Positions 25,317 through 34,209 are shown, counted from the stretch's first letter. The stretch: 64,000 nt of DNA from Ureibacillus xyleni (GCF_900217795.1 NZ_OBMQ01000009.1:1-64000), one strand, 5' to 3'. Program-made: numbers and translations. Notes: a model not told the origin generated them from the sequence alone.

Positions 25317-26576
25317 TTGATACTACGTACTCTAACCGAAGCTGAATTGGCATTTGAAACTTATTTTACGTATGGAAGTAAATATAACGGCACATTCACC
25401 CAAATTACAGGATCTAGAAATCCAAGCATATCAACTAGTTTACAACGAATGGGAATGCAACTTCAATTTTTAGGAGCGTTGTATCCAAGAACAACCGATG
25501 CTAATCGAAAACAAAGAGTTATTAAAGAAATAAACTTAATCCTTAGTATCTTGAATATCAGTGGTTTGCTTAACAAAAGTAAACTAACTTACGGGAATGT
25601 CTTTGGGGACCCAGGTTATGGGATGATCTTGTTAGGTTTTGCATTAATAAAAAAAAGTTCTACTTATAATGCTTTAAATCTTACTTCGAAAGGTATTGTA
25701 GACACTAACGCAAAGAATTTCTTTGATTACCTTGGTGCACATTTATTTCAGTTCTGCATTAAAGAAGTGAATACTGATACAGCGCCGTATAAATATGGTG
25801 GTTTATATGCGGTGCCTAAGTTTGCGTTAAATTCACCGGCATTGGTTGCAGGTGCATTAGGTGTTTACTCAGACTTAGTTAGTAAGTCGTCACCACATCG
25901 AAGTGCAATTGTAACCTTTTCTAATACAGTAGTAGGGAGATACGGCTATTCAAATAATTCACGGACCTTTATTCCGATTGGCGGTAAAAATACCGTTAGA
26001 AAGCCATTCGGTTCGTCAGGATATAATGCCTACACAGGGATGGGATTAGCGTTGGCTGCACATGGTCACACTGGGACAAGAGATTTGAAAAAACCATCAA
26101 ATGGCGGGAATTATTTGACTCAAGCCAAACAAATCGCTGCATACTATACTTCCGTTTTGAATTCTGGTCAAGCTCATCAACTTCACGAGCCTTTTGATTT
26201 TGCCGGAGCCGCATCAACTATAACAAGTATTAATACTGTAAAAGCTAGATTGGTAGCTGAAAACACGGGAACTTCGCCGAGTCTGGTCACAAGTGATGCA
26301 TCAGTTAGTTCAGCAACAGAATTACTAAATCATAAACAACCTAGTGCGTATCTTTACAATCTAACATGGTTAGGTGACACCACTTTCTTAGCAGCGTTGG
26401 ATAAACGAGTTGTTGCATCGGGTGAAGCGAAAAGTTTAGTGGGAGTTTCTGCGATGAGAGCGTGTATGAATGTAATGACTCCTGCTGAAAAAAATACGGC
26501 AGCCGCGAACCGGATTCTTTCAGGTTTTGCAGGATTGCTTGAACGAGGTATTACCACTATTACTGACGGAAAATAA
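25317..26576 (+). CDS. Unrecognised 419 aa protein
   Basis: An intact 419-codon frame of unknown family. Start TTG 25317 is proposed because GGAG lies 12-15 bp upstream; no ATG fits, so the N-terminus could be truncated. The protein has no signal peptide or membrane helix. It is rich in Ala, Gly, Ser, Thr and Tyr with many short helices (LQRMGMQLQFLGALYP, then AYTGMGLALAAHGHTG and TWLGDTTFLAALDKR), which could build an alpha/alpha-toroid such as those of sugar-acting enzymes, but no catalytic signature is visible. A good terminator follows at 26588. It stands alone, in a region full of relics. Confidence 0.55.
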   Translation: MILRTLTEAELAFETYFTYGSKYNGTFTQITGSRNPSISTSLQRMGMQLQFLGALYPRTTDANRKQRVIKEINLILSILNISGLLNKSKLTYGNVFGDPGYGMILLGFALIKKSSTYNALNLTSKGIVDTNAKNFFDYLGAHLFQFCIKEVNTDTAPYKYGGLYAVPKFALNSPALVAGALGVYSDLVSKSSPHRSAIVTFSNTVVGRYGYSNNSRTFIPIGGKNTVRKPFGSSGYNAYTGMGLALAAHGHTGTRDLKKPSNGGNYLTQAKQIAAYYTSVLNSGQAHQLHEPFDFAGAASTITSINTVKARLVAENTGTSPSLVTSDASVSSATELLNHKQPSAYLYNLTWLGDTTFLAALDKRVVASGEAKSLVGVSAMRACMNVMTPAEKNTAAANRILSGFAGLLERGITTITDGK

Positions 26577-26587
26577 AGTTTTATTTA

Positions 26588-26620
26588 GCTCCCAAGTTTT
26601 TTACGAAGACTTGGGTTTTT
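26588..26620 (+). terminator. Terminator
   Basis: CCCAAGT (26591-26597) pairs with ACTTGGG (26609-26615), followed by five T. It ends the 25317 transcript. Confidence 0.75.
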
Positions 26621-26865
26621 GCGTTAAGGTGACACGGTTTATATGAAATCTAATGGTGAAGCTACAAAAGACTACACGGCAGGCATGACTTATTTTAAAG
26701 CTATGAAGGGTTGATTATTTAGCTTATTATTAATGTGTGGAACTATTTTCTTTTCCCTTTTATAAAGCTATCGAATGAGGCATAAATCATTAATAAGGTA
26801 GTTAAATAATCTTTGCTACATAAACAAGAGATACCCGAAAGAAATTGTATATTCAACGCAAAGGT

Positions 26866-26894
26866 TTTGCGGACCCCATGCAGTAAGTCTGCGC
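26866..26894 (+). promoter_or_regulatory. TGCGG boxes upstream of the ABC exporter
   Basis: TTTTGCGGAC (TGCGG at 26868) and TCTGCGCT (TGCGC at 26890) are 22 bp apart in the 340 bp region before the exporter at 26961. The spacing equals that of the box array at 34119-34208, so the same ComA-like regulator may act here. The TTTTGCGGAC string recurs exactly at 28778-28787. The rest of 26621-26960 shows nothing recognisable. Confidence 0.4.
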
Positions 26895-26960
26895 TTTAGT
26901 TGCCAGAAAAAAGTGTAAAGTTAGTGGTAGAAAAGTTAACTTTACGAGAGGGGTTCTAGT

Positions 26961-28748
26961 ATGTTTAACAAGCAATTTGCACCTTATGTAAAAAAAGAAG
27001 CACTGTTATATATCTGGGGATTCGTAGGGAGTTTGTTCCGTTTTCTAATACCGCTGTCTGTTCCTCTTATTCTAAAATTTATTTTTGACGACGTACTTCA
27101 AGGGAGCATTTACACGAATGCGGAAAAAGTTGAAAAGCTATTTTTTATAGCAATTTGTATGGTCATCATTTTTTTATTTATACGCTATCCTATGGAATAC
27201 GTTCGACAATACTGTATCCATACTGCGAATAACAATATTCTAAAAAAGCTTCGTCAGGATATCTTTGATAAAATTCACTCTCTAGATGCGAAATACTTTA
27301 CGGAAAATAAAAGTGGGGAAATTGGTACACGTTTTTTTGATGATGTAGAAAAGGTGAAGGGCTATTTAACAGCCACTTTTGGGAACATTTTGATTGAAAT
27401 GATCGTGCTTGTAACTGTTATTGGAATTATGCTTGTACTTAACCCGAAGCTCGCGATGATTTCAATTGTTCTAATAACAATTCAATTTTTGCTTGCTCAC
27501 TTTTTCTCAAAAAAATTTAAAGTTTCAACTAAGAACATGATGAATGAGCGGTCAGTATTAAATGGTTTTGTTTTCGAAAAAATTCAAGGAGCATTTATTT
27601 CGAAGCTATTTTCTGCTGAAAAACGTGACAAAGAGGAATTAGATGATCGTTTAGGACAGTATGAGGTGTTAACGAATAAACACGCGAAAATTAATGCGCT
27701 TTCATTATCGACTGTTAATGTTTTAATTGATTTTACACCTTTACTAGTTGCATTTATTGCAAGTTGGTTTGTTATTGAAGGAAATTTAACTGTTGGTAGT
27801 CTGATTGCCTTTTTTGCATATGTAGAAAAAATGCGAAGTCCTGTTGCTGCGCTTGTTCAAGCATTTCCGGTTATTACGGAAGGAAGTGTCGCCCTTCAAC
27901 GAATTTTTGACTTCTTAAATATTTCAAAAACGGTTAAGGAGAAAGAAAATCCTACTGAATTAAAAACGTTTAATAAATCCATTACTTTTAACAATGTTTC
28001 ATTTTCCTATGATCAATCCCGTCAAATCTTAAATCATGTGAATTTTAAAATGGAAAAGGGAAAAACGTATGCATTTGTTGGTGAAAGTGGTGGAGGAAAA
28101 AGTACGATTTTACAGCTTCTCATGCGAATGTACGATACAAGTTCTGGGGAAGTCCTTGTTGATGGAAGGGATATAAAGGATTATTCAATATCCAGTTTGC
28201 GTGAACAGATGGGAATCGTCACACAAGATAATTTCTTATACAGTTCATCAATTAAGGATAATATCAAGCTAGGAAAACCGGATGCAACCGATCAGGAAGT
28301 GAAGAGAGCGGCAGAAAAAGCCTTTGCAGATGAATTTATTAGAAAACTACCAAAAGGATATGAAACAGAAATAGGAGAAAGAGGAATTAAACTTTCAGGG
28401 GGACAAAAGCAAAGAATTTCTCTTGCACGAGTATTTTTAAAAGACCCTTCTATACTAATATTGGATGAGGCAACAAGTGCGCTAGATAACGAAAGTGAAA
28501 AGCTTGTTCAACAATCATTATTTACAGTAGGAAAAGATAAAACTGTCATCATGATTGCCCATAGACTTTCGACAATTGTTAATGCTGACACAATTTTCGT
28601 TCTCAAAAACGGTGAGATCATCGAAAGTGGAAGTCACCAACAGCTAATGCGCTTAAATGGATATTACAAAGAATTACATTCAAAACAAAATGAACATGAG
28701 ACTAAAAAGCCATCTACTAAAATAACGAAAATGATTTCAGCTGTTTAA
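26961..28748 (+). CDS. ABC exporter, fused permease and ATPase
   Basis: A 595-residue half-transporter of the MsbA/LmrA/BmrA type. Residues 15-300 hold six membrane helices, and residues 345-570 the nucleotide-binding domain. Visible motifs are Walker A GESGGGKST (about 376), Q-loop GIVTQDNFLYSS, signature LSGGQKQRIS, Walker B ILILDEATSALD and the switch His in MIAHRLSTI. It would act as a homodimer exporting a drug, lipid or peptide. The ATG has GAGGGG upstream. It sits directly before a ComP/ComA-like cluster and has TGCGG boxes upstream, so it could be the export or resistance arm of that regulatory system. No peptidase C39 domain is present, so leader-peptide processing is not its job. 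Confidence 0.88.
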   Translation: MFNKQFAPYVKKEALLYIWGFVGSLFRFLIPLSVPLILKFIFDDVLQGSIYTNAEKVEKLFFIAICMVIIFLFIRYPMEYVRQYCIHTANNNILKKLRQDIFDKIHSLDAKYFTENKSGEIGTRFFDDVEKVKGYLTATFGNILIEMIVLVTVIGIMLVLNPKLAMISIVLITIQFLLAHFFSKKFKVSTKNMMNERSVLNGFVFEKIQGAFISKLFSAEKRDKEELDDRLGQYEVLTNKHAKINALSLSTVNVLIDFTPLLVAFIASWFVIEGNLTVGSLIAFFAYVEKMRSPVAALVQAFPVITEGSVALQRIFDFLNISKTVKEKENPTELKTFNKSITFNNVSFSYDQSRQILNHVNFKMEKGKTYAFVGESGGGKSTILQLLMRMYDTSSGEVLVDGRDIKDYSISSLREQMGIVTQDNFLYSSSIKDNIKLGKPDATDQEVKRAAEKAFADEFIRKLPKGYETEIGERGIKLSGGQKQRISLARVFLKDPSILILDEATSALDNESEKLVQQSLFTVGKDKTVIMIAHRLSTIVNADTIFVLKNGEIIESGSHQQLMRLNGYYKELHSKQNEHETKKPSTKITKMISAV

Positions 28749-28763
28749 TTTTTATAATAATTA

Positions 28764-28795
28764 GTGTCCGTAACCAGTTTTGCGGACATTTTTTA
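28764..28795 (+). terminator. Terminator after the ABC exporter
   Basis: TGTCCG (28765-28770) pairs with CGGACA (28783-28788), followed by six T. The right arm also contains the string TTTTGCGGAC. Confidence 0.65.
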
Positions 28796-28871
28796 TTTTC
28801 CCTACTCATTTTTATGTACATCTTGTAAAATGGAATTTAAAGGTAAAGTATATCTGTTAGGCGGTGAGAGA

Positions 28872-30350
28872 TTGGATAAAACGAAACATATGCACTGGGA
28901 GTTTGAAACGATTACAAAGCATACACAAGATATCCTTCTTGTTGTGGATCAAAGTCAAAACGTGCAATTTGTTACACCTTCTTTTGAAACGATTTTGGGC
29001 TATTCTACAAAAGATATTTTAGGAAAAAATGCTTTTGAGCCAGTATTTCCTGAAGATCGAGAAAGATTGATGGCCTCACATCAGGAAGTGATTACTTTAA
29101 AAAAGGCTAAAGTTGATGAATATCGTGTTTTTCATAAAAATGGTGAAATAAAATACCTTGAATCAAAGGTTATGCCAATTCCTAATGTTCCAGATAATCT
29201 AGCGGTGGTTTCGATTAGAGACATTACTTTACGAAAATCAATGGAAACTGAGCTGGAGAATCGCAAAAATCGGTATCAATATTTACAAAATCAATTAAAA
29301 AAGTATTCACAAGATTTATCGTTGGTCTTAAAAGTCTCTGAGCTAAAAAATAGATTAATACAAGAACTTGATACTGTACTTCCAGATTCAGAACCGGTAA
29401 TCAGTATTTATCATCGACAAACGGATGAATTTGAAGGGGATAACCCAATTGACTTACAATCTTACCTACCGAAACTTATTGTAGGAAAGCTTCAATATGA
29501 TCATGAGCAAGTACATATTTTACTAGGAGAGCGTAAAGATAAAACATTCATTCTCACAATAAAGGCTTTTTCACTAAAGGAATCTATGGATAAGATTTGG
29601 TTCGAAACTTTGATTTTCTACACGGTAATGGTTTTTGAAAGTTTACATGTTATTGAAAACTTAATGAATCAATTGGAAGATGCCCTTCAAAAAGATAAAA
29701 GACCACAGTGGATTTTACGATTATTATTTAATTTATCAGAAAAACAACGATTAGAATTATCGGGTGATTTACATGACACTGTGTTACAAGATCAAATGAA
29801 TCTATATCGAAATCTTGAAGCGATTTTAAAAGATTACAATTTTAAGGGTGAAATTCAGGCTCAGCTTATGGGCATTTCTAAGGGATTATCAGATTCGATT
29901 CACCAAATTCAGATGACTTGTAATGAGCTACGTCCACCACTTTTACGAGAACTTGGACTTTTACAATCGCTAGAAAATTTGTTTGAATACACCCAAATAT
30001 CTTCAACTTTTAAAATCAACTACACTACAAAAAATACAGAAGGTCTCATTTTAAGCGAAGAAGAAACAATCGGTCTTTATCGAATCATTCAAGAGTTACT
30101 AAACAATGCAGGAAAGCACTCTCAAGCTAGCAATCTGCATTTTTATGTAGAATGCGAAGACAATCGAGTTATCTTACATTATTCAGATGATGGGGTAGGG
30201 TTCAACGCTGATAAACTAACACCAACATACAAGAGTATCGGACTTTCTGGTATGAGGGAGAGAATTAAAAGCTTTGGAGGTACCATTGAATTTAATTCAC
30301 AACTTGGAAAAGGATTGCGTGTTAAGCTAGAATTGCCGATTAATAGTTAA
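28872..30350 (+). CDS. PAS-domain histidine kinase, ComP-like (kinase 1)
   Basis: A 492-residue cytoplasmic sensor kinase. A PAS domain fills about residues 15-125 (DILLVVDQSQNVQFVTPSFE, then PEDRERLMASH), with a PAC-type end ISIRDITLRKSM. A linker domain follows, then a HisKA_3 dimerisation domain with phospho-acceptor His301 in SGDLHDTVLQDQ, and a complete HATPase domain: N-box LLNNAGKHS (Asn411), G1 DDGVGF, G2 GLSGMRERI. The C-terminal half resembles Bacillus ComP, but there are no membrane helices. TTG 28872 is chosen because AGGCGG lies 7 bp upstream; ATG 28890 is an alternative. It is the only one of the three paralogues with all ATP-binding residues. It probably phosphorylates the regulator at 33415. 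Confidence 0.85.
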   Translation: MDKTKHMHWEFETITKHTQDILLVVDQSQNVQFVTPSFETILGYSTKDILGKNAFEPVFPEDRERLMASHQEVITLKKAKVDEYRVFHKNGEIKYLESKVMPIPNVPDNLAVVSIRDITLRKSMETELENRKNRYQYLQNQLKKYSQDLSLVLKVSELKNRLIQELDTVLPDSEPVISIYHRQTDEFEGDNPIDLQSYLPKLIVGKLQYDHEQVHILLGERKDKTFILTIKAFSLKESMDKIWFETLIFYTVMVFESLHVIENLMNQLEDALQKDKRPQWILRLLFNLSEKQRLELSGDLHDTVLQDQMNLYRNLEAILKDYNFKGEIQAQLMGISKGLSDSIHQIQMTCNELRPPLLRELGLLQSLENLFEYTQISSTFKINYTTKNTEGLILSEEETIGLYRIIQELLNNAGKHSQASNLHFYVECEDNRVILHYSDDGVGFNADKLTPTYKSIGLSGMRERIKSFGGTIEFNSQLGKGLRVKLELPINS

Positions 30351-30365
30351 TAGATTATGTGAAAA

Positions 30366-30399
30366 ATAAGCCACGCACGGACAGTGGTTTATTTTTTTT
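30366..30399 (+). terminator. Terminator between kinases 1 and 2
   Basis: AATAAGCCAC (30365-30374) pairs with GTGGTTTATT (30384-30393), followed by a long T run. Kinases 2 and 3 therefore need their own promoters. Confidence 0.7.
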
Positions 30400-30430
30400 G
30401 CGTTACATACCTCTCAAAAAAAGCGCCTAT

Positions 30431-30475
30431 CACGCAAGATTTTTTCGGTCCACGATATACCATATTCAGGTAAAC
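30431..30475 (+). repeat. Kinase leader repeat, copy 1
   Basis: CACGCAAGATTTTTTCGGT (30431-30449), followed about 20 bp later by AGGTAAACTA (30468-30477), is repeated in front of kinase 3 (31929-31974). ACGCAAG is the reverse complement of CTTGCGT, close to the TTGCGG half-site of ComA-type regulators. This leader was probably duplicated with the kinase gene and may carry its promoter. Confidence 0.5.
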
Positions 30476-30512
30476 TAAGTGCAAGAAGACTATGACAGGA
30501 GGAGTTTCAGGC

Positions 30513-31904
30513 ATGAAATATAATGAGGAATTTTTTGAAACGATCCTCGAATATACAAGTGATGCCATTATGATTTGTGATCGAAATCGTCATGTTGTAT
30601 ACATTACACCGAATGCCTATAAGATTTCGGGCTATGGACCTGAAGAATGGAAAGATAGAGATACATTCTTTTTTCTCCACCCTGAAGATAAAGAATTTAT
30701 GCTAAAGAGACACCAGAACCTATTAGCGTCAAAACAAAATAATTCCTCTGAATATCGAACAATTAAGAAAAATGGAGAGATAATGTATTGCGAATGTAAA
30801 ACGACCCCTTTACCGGATACGGAAAATTATCTTCAAGTAGTATCAATGCGAGATATTACAGAACGAAAGCTAATGGAAATGGACCTCCTATATCATAAGA
30901 ATAGACATGAAGTTTTGCAGAATAGCCTTAAACAATTTTCAGATGACTTATCTGGGGTAATGAAACTAGCTGAATTTGAGATAAGGTTGCTCAGAGAAAT
31001 AGAAACGGTACTTCCTGGGTCTAACCCAAGCATTCTTACATCTTTTCCAATGGACTTAAGGGATGGAGAGTTGGTGACGGTTGCTAACAAACTTTTGATA
31101 AAACTCGGTGATTTACAACAAGAACCTTATATCCTCACTTTACAACAAGAGGCAATATCTGACCCAATGGAAACAATCTGGTTAGAAACAATAGCGCATT
31201 ACGGGATGATGCTATTTGAAAATTTAAATATAGTAGATAATCTGATGGTGCAGCTAGAAAAGGCGAAACATCAAGAGGAAACACCTCAATGGATGTTACG
31301 AATGATTTTTAATTTACAAGAACAACAGAGGTTGACGTTATCTAGCGATTTGCATGATACAGTATTACAGGATCAAATTGAATTGTATCGTAGACTTGAA
31401 TCCCTTTTACAACGCAAAGAAATAGAGCAAGAACAGAAAGCAAAACTATTTCAAATTGAGCAAGGGTTATTGGATATCATTCATGAAATACGGACGACTT
31501 GCAATAACTTACGGCCACCTCTCTTAAGAGAACTGGGACTCCAAATGTCTTTAGTAAATTTATTTGATTATATTCAATTGTCTTCCACCTATAAAATACA
31601 TTTTATTTCGGAAGGTCTCTCGGAACTTTCGTTAAATGAAGAAGAGACGATTGGTATCTATCGAATGGTTCAGGATTTGCTCCACTCTGCAGAAGAATCT
31701 GCTGCTATTGAATGTACATTTGACTTTAAATACAAAAGAAATTGCTTGAAAATGATCTACCAAGATAATGGAGCGGGTTTTAGCGATGCAGTGAGGTTAA
31801 CAAGTTTTAGACAACGAGCTAAAAGTCTTGGTGGAGAAGTTGAAATGATACCAAGAGCTGATGAAGGATTACAAGTTGTTTTGACACTGCCACTCACTAG
31901 CTAG
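30513..31904 (+). CDS. PAS histidine kinase paralogue with damaged ATP site (kinase 2)
   Basis: 463 residues, same layout as kinase 1: PAS (about 5-115), linker, HisKA_3 with His281 in SSDLHDTVLQDQ, then an ATPase-like domain. It is closest to kinase 3 (shared LRMIFNLQEQQRLTLSSDLH, RRLESLL, ATCNNLRPPLLREL-type blocks). The N-box that should read like LLNNAxKH is LLHSAEESAA, with the Mg/ATP-binding Asn and following His lost; G1 DNGAGF is kept. It may be a poor or inactive kinase that still carries the phospho-acceptor His and could work in heterodimers. The ATG at 30513 follows AGGAGG by 10 bp; the ATG at 30492 lies upstream of that site and is unlikely. Confidence 0.82.
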   Translation: MKYNEEFFETILEYTSDAIMICDRNRHVVYITPNAYKISGYGPEEWKDRDTFFFLHPEDKEFMLKRHQNLLASKQNNSSEYRTIKKNGEIMYCECKTTPLPDTENYLQVVSMRDITERKLMEMDLLYHKNRHEVLQNSLKQFSDDLSGVMKLAEFEIRLLREIETVLPGSNPSILTSFPMDLRDGELVTVANKLLIKLGDLQQEPYILTLQQEAISDPMETIWLETIAHYGMMLFENLNIVDNLMVQLEKAKHQEETPQWMLRMIFNLQEQQRLTLSSDLHDTVLQDQIELYRRLESLLQRKEIEQEQKAKLFQIEQGLLDIIHEIRTTCNNLRPPLLRELGLQMSLVNLFDYIQLSSTYKIHFISEGLSELSLNEEETIGIYRMVQDLLHSAEESAAIECTFDFKYKRNCLKMIYQDNGAGFSDAVRLTSFRQRAKSLGGEVEMIPRADEGLQVVLTLPLTS

Positions 31905-31928
31905 CACACCACATAAATAGGCATAAGG

Positions 31929-31974
31929 CACGCAAGATTTTTTCGGTTCAGGATCTTTACGATTAAGGTAAACT
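31929..31974 (+). repeat. Kinase leader repeat, copy 2
   Basis: CACGCAAGATTTTTTCGGT (31929-31947) with AGGTAAACTA (31966-31975) repeats the leader at 30431-30477. It precedes kinase 3 by about 35 bp. Confidence 0.5.
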
Positions 31975-32005
31975 ACTAATACAAGTTGAAAATGGTGGTG
32001 TTTGT

Positions 32006-33415
32006 ATGAGCTTAAACCAACAAATGTTAGAAACCATCCTTACCCATTCCAGTGATATGCTCTTTATTGTTAATCAAGAGCGACATATTATTTTTGCAAC
32101 CCCTAGTTTATATGAGATAACTGGTTATAACCCTGAAGAACTAAAAGGTGTTGATGCATTTATTATGGTTCATCCTGAAGACCGAGAAATGATGATGCAT
32201 CGACATAAGCATTTATTGGATTCTGAAAAGAGCAACTCTACAGAATATCGTATGGTTCGGAAAAGTGGAGAAATTCGGTATTTTGAATGTAGAACTACCC
32301 CACTTCCTGGGACAGAAGATTATCTCCAAGTTGTTTCAACAAGGGATGTTACCGAACGAAAGCAGATGGAGATTGAACTCGAATATCATAAAAATAGACA
32401 TGAAATTTTACAAAGTAGTTTAAAGAATTTCTCAAATGATCTTACAGCAGTTATGAAATTTTCAGAACTTGAGGAAAGGATTATGAAAGAGCTTGTCACA
32501 ATTCTCCTGAACTCGAATCCTAAATTTGTTACTTCATTTCCTGAAGCCGCAGAAATGGAAATAATGAGCGGAAATATAGTGACGATTGATGATAGCATTT
32601 ATATAAAACTAGGGGAAAGAAACCAGCGACCATATATCATAACTCTTAATGCAAATGCAGTAACTGAGCCAATGGAAATGATTTGGCTAGAAACGTTTGT
32701 ACATTATTCTGTGATGGTGTTTGAAAATCTTAATATGATTGAAAACCTGATGCTTCAGCTAGAAACAACTACTCTTAATAATGAGACACCACAATGGGTT
32801 TTACGCATGATGTTTAATCTTCAAGAACAACAGCGATTAACATTATCAAGTGATTTACACGATACCGTTTTGCAGGACCAGATTGATTTATATCGTAGGC
32901 TTGAATCGCTTCTCAAAAAACACGAACTGGATAGTGAAGCAAAAGAAAAGTTAATCAAAATTGAGCAAGGGTTGTTGGATATTATTTATGCGATCCGAGC
33001 GACTTGCAATAACTTACGGCCACCTTTGCTAAGAGAGTTGGAGCTTGAAAAATCTTTAGAAAATTTATTTGAGCATATTCAATTATCTTCTACTTTTAAA
33101 ATCCTTTTTACATCTGCAAATCTCTCCCGGCTACATTTAAGCGAGGAGCAAACGATAGGTATCTATAGAATTGTACAGGAATTTCTACAACGTGCTGAAG
33201 AACAGGATAATGTATCGACGGTTAACTTTGATTTGTATGTTGAAAACGATCATCTAAAGTTAATTTATTGTGATGATGGTAAAACAATCGATACGTCTAA
33301 TATGAGGATTACGAGTATAAGCCAACGAACGCAAAGTCTTGGAGGGGGAATTGAGTTCACCTCAGCGCATGGTACTTTGCAGCTTCCCATTCATCTTGAA
33401 AGGAGTTTACTATAA
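32006..33415 (+). CDS. PAS histidine kinase paralogue lacking N-box and G1 (kinase 3)
   Basis: 469 residues, same architecture: PAS (about 5-115), linker, HisKA_3 with His285 in SSDLHDTVLQDQ. The ATPase-like domain is more degraded than in kinase 2: the N-box position reads FLQRAEEQDN and the G1 box reads DDGKTID instead of DxGxGF. Both lost residues are needed for ATP binding in this family, so autophosphorylation is unlikely. The DHp helices are well kept, so it may dimerise with kinase 1 and serve as phosphate carrier or phosphatase. The ATG has GGTGGTG upstream. Its stop overlaps the start of the response regulator by one base, so the two are translationally coupled. Confidence 0.82.
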   Translation: MSLNQQMLETILTHSSDMLFIVNQERHIIFATPSLYEITGYNPEELKGVDAFIMVHPEDREMMMHRHKHLLDSEKSNSTEYRMVRKSGEIRYFECRTTPLPGTEDYLQVVSTRDVTERKQMEIELEYHKNRHEILQSSLKNFSNDLTAVMKFSELEERIMKELVTILLNSNPKFVTSFPEAAEMEIMSGNIVTIDDSIYIKLGERNQRPYIITLNANAVTEPMEMIWLETFVHYSVMVFENLNMIENLMLQLETTTLNNETPQWVLRMMFNLQEQQRLTLSSDLHDTVLQDQIDLYRRLESLLKKHELDSEAKEKLIKIEQGLLDIIYAIRATCNNLRPPLLRELELEKSLENLFEHIQLSSTFKILFTSANLSRLHLSEEQTIGIYRIVQEFLQRAEEQDNVSTVNFDLYVENDHLKLIYCDDGKTIDTSNMRITSISQRTQSLGGGIEFTSAHGTLQLPIHLERSLL

Positions 33416-34065
33416 TGGTTAATATTTTAATTGTCGATGATCATTTATCGATTATTGAAGGTACAAAAATGCTATTAGAGCAAGAACCAGACTTTAACAT
33501 TACGGTTGAAAATAGTTCGTTAAATGCGATGAATCTAATAAAGTTAAAACATTATGATGTCTTGTTATTTGATTTGTATATGCCACATTTAAATGGACTT
33601 GAACTAGCAAAGCAAGCACTCGCTTATAATCCTGACCTAACTGTATTAATCTACACAGGATTTGATATCAAGCCACATTTTAATTTGCTTGTGGAAGCAG
33701 GGGTTTCTGGATTCCTATCAAAAACATCTTCAAGAGATGAGCTAGTCGCTGGAATCCGTTGTGCATTAAGAAAACAGGTTATTTTACCCCTTTCTTTAGT
33801 AAGAGAATTAAGAAGACCTGGAATTATCTCAGACAGTTCAAGCACTAGTGGTAAAGTAGTGTTAACTGAAAACGAAGAACAAATTTTATTAGAGCTTTCT
33901 AAAGGGAAAAGCACGCGTGTAATTGCATCTGCTTTAGCTATGAGTCAAAGATCTTTAGAATATAGCTTAACAACGCTGTACCAAAAATTTGGTGTACGAA
34001 CGAGAGTAGATACCATTGCGAAAGCAAAAAGTCTTGGATTAATTCCAGAAGAAGAATTGAAATAA
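33415..34065 (+). CDS. ComA-like response regulator (receiver plus LuxR HTH)
   Basis: 216 residues. The receiver domain has acidic pair Asp8-Asp9, phospho-acceptor Asp53 (LLFDLYMP), switch Thr81 (YTGFD) and Lys103 (LSKTSS). A NarL/LuxR helix-turn-helix fills about 148-208. Its recognition region AMSQRSLEYSLTTLYQKFGV is very close to that of Bacillus ComA (SKRSIEYSLT). ComA binds TTGCGG half-sites, and boxes of this kind are found upstream of the next operon. It is coupled to kinase 3. It is the single regulator for three kinases and most likely activates the efflux operon at 34278, possibly also the exporter at 26961. Confidence 0.88.
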   Translation: MVNILIVDDHLSIIEGTKMLLEQEPDFNITVENSSLNAMNLIKLKHYDVLLFDLYMPHLNGLELAKQALAYNPDLTVLIYTGFDIKPHFNLLVEAGVSGFLSKTSSRDELVAGIRCALRKQVILPLSLVRELRRPGIISDSSSTSGKVVLTENEEQILLELSKGKSTRVIASALAMSQRSLEYSLTTLYQKFGVRTRVDTIAKAKSLGLIPEEELK

Positions 34066-34080
34066 TTTGATCGTCAAATG

Positions 34081-34107
34081 TACCAGGGATCCCTGGTATT
34101 TTTTTTA
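34081..34107 (+). terminator. Terminator of the kinase/regulator operon
   Basis: TACCAGGGATCCCTGGTA (34081-34098) is a perfect palindrome followed by a T run. Confidence 0.85.
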
Positions 34108-34118
34108 TTCAAAAAGCT

Positions 34119-34208
34119 TGCGGGGTACCACAAAATTTTGCGGTGCTCTACAGATAGACTGCGGTGTAATTCGAAAAACTGTGCGGTGGTCCTCCAATAA
34201 GAGTGCGG
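34119..34208 (+). promoter_or_regulatory. Array of five TGCGG operator boxes
   Basis: TGCGG occurs in direct orientation at 34119, 34139, 34160, 34182 and 34204, spacing 20, 21, 22 and 22 bp, about two helical turns each. Four of the five continue as TGCGGTG or TGCGGGG-like. The last box touches the -35 region of the promoter at 34210. This fits binding sites of the adjacent ComA-like regulator (known ComA half-site TTGCGG), bound on one face of the DNA. Confidence 0.65.
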
Positions 34209-34209
34209 T

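Noticed and set aside
26642..26713. 23-codon ORF before the ABC exporter
   Set aside because: It is too short, with no ribosome binding site and no terminator of its own.
28764..28871. Upstream extension of kinase 1
   Set aside because: The extra 36 codons run through the terminator of the ABC exporter and lack a ribosome binding site; the paralogues also start at the later position.
34119..34208. Regularly spaced TGCGG repeats as a small CRISPR array
   Set aside because: The repeats are only 5-7 bp, spaced 20-22 bp, in a promoter region, with no cas genes; a phased operator fits better.
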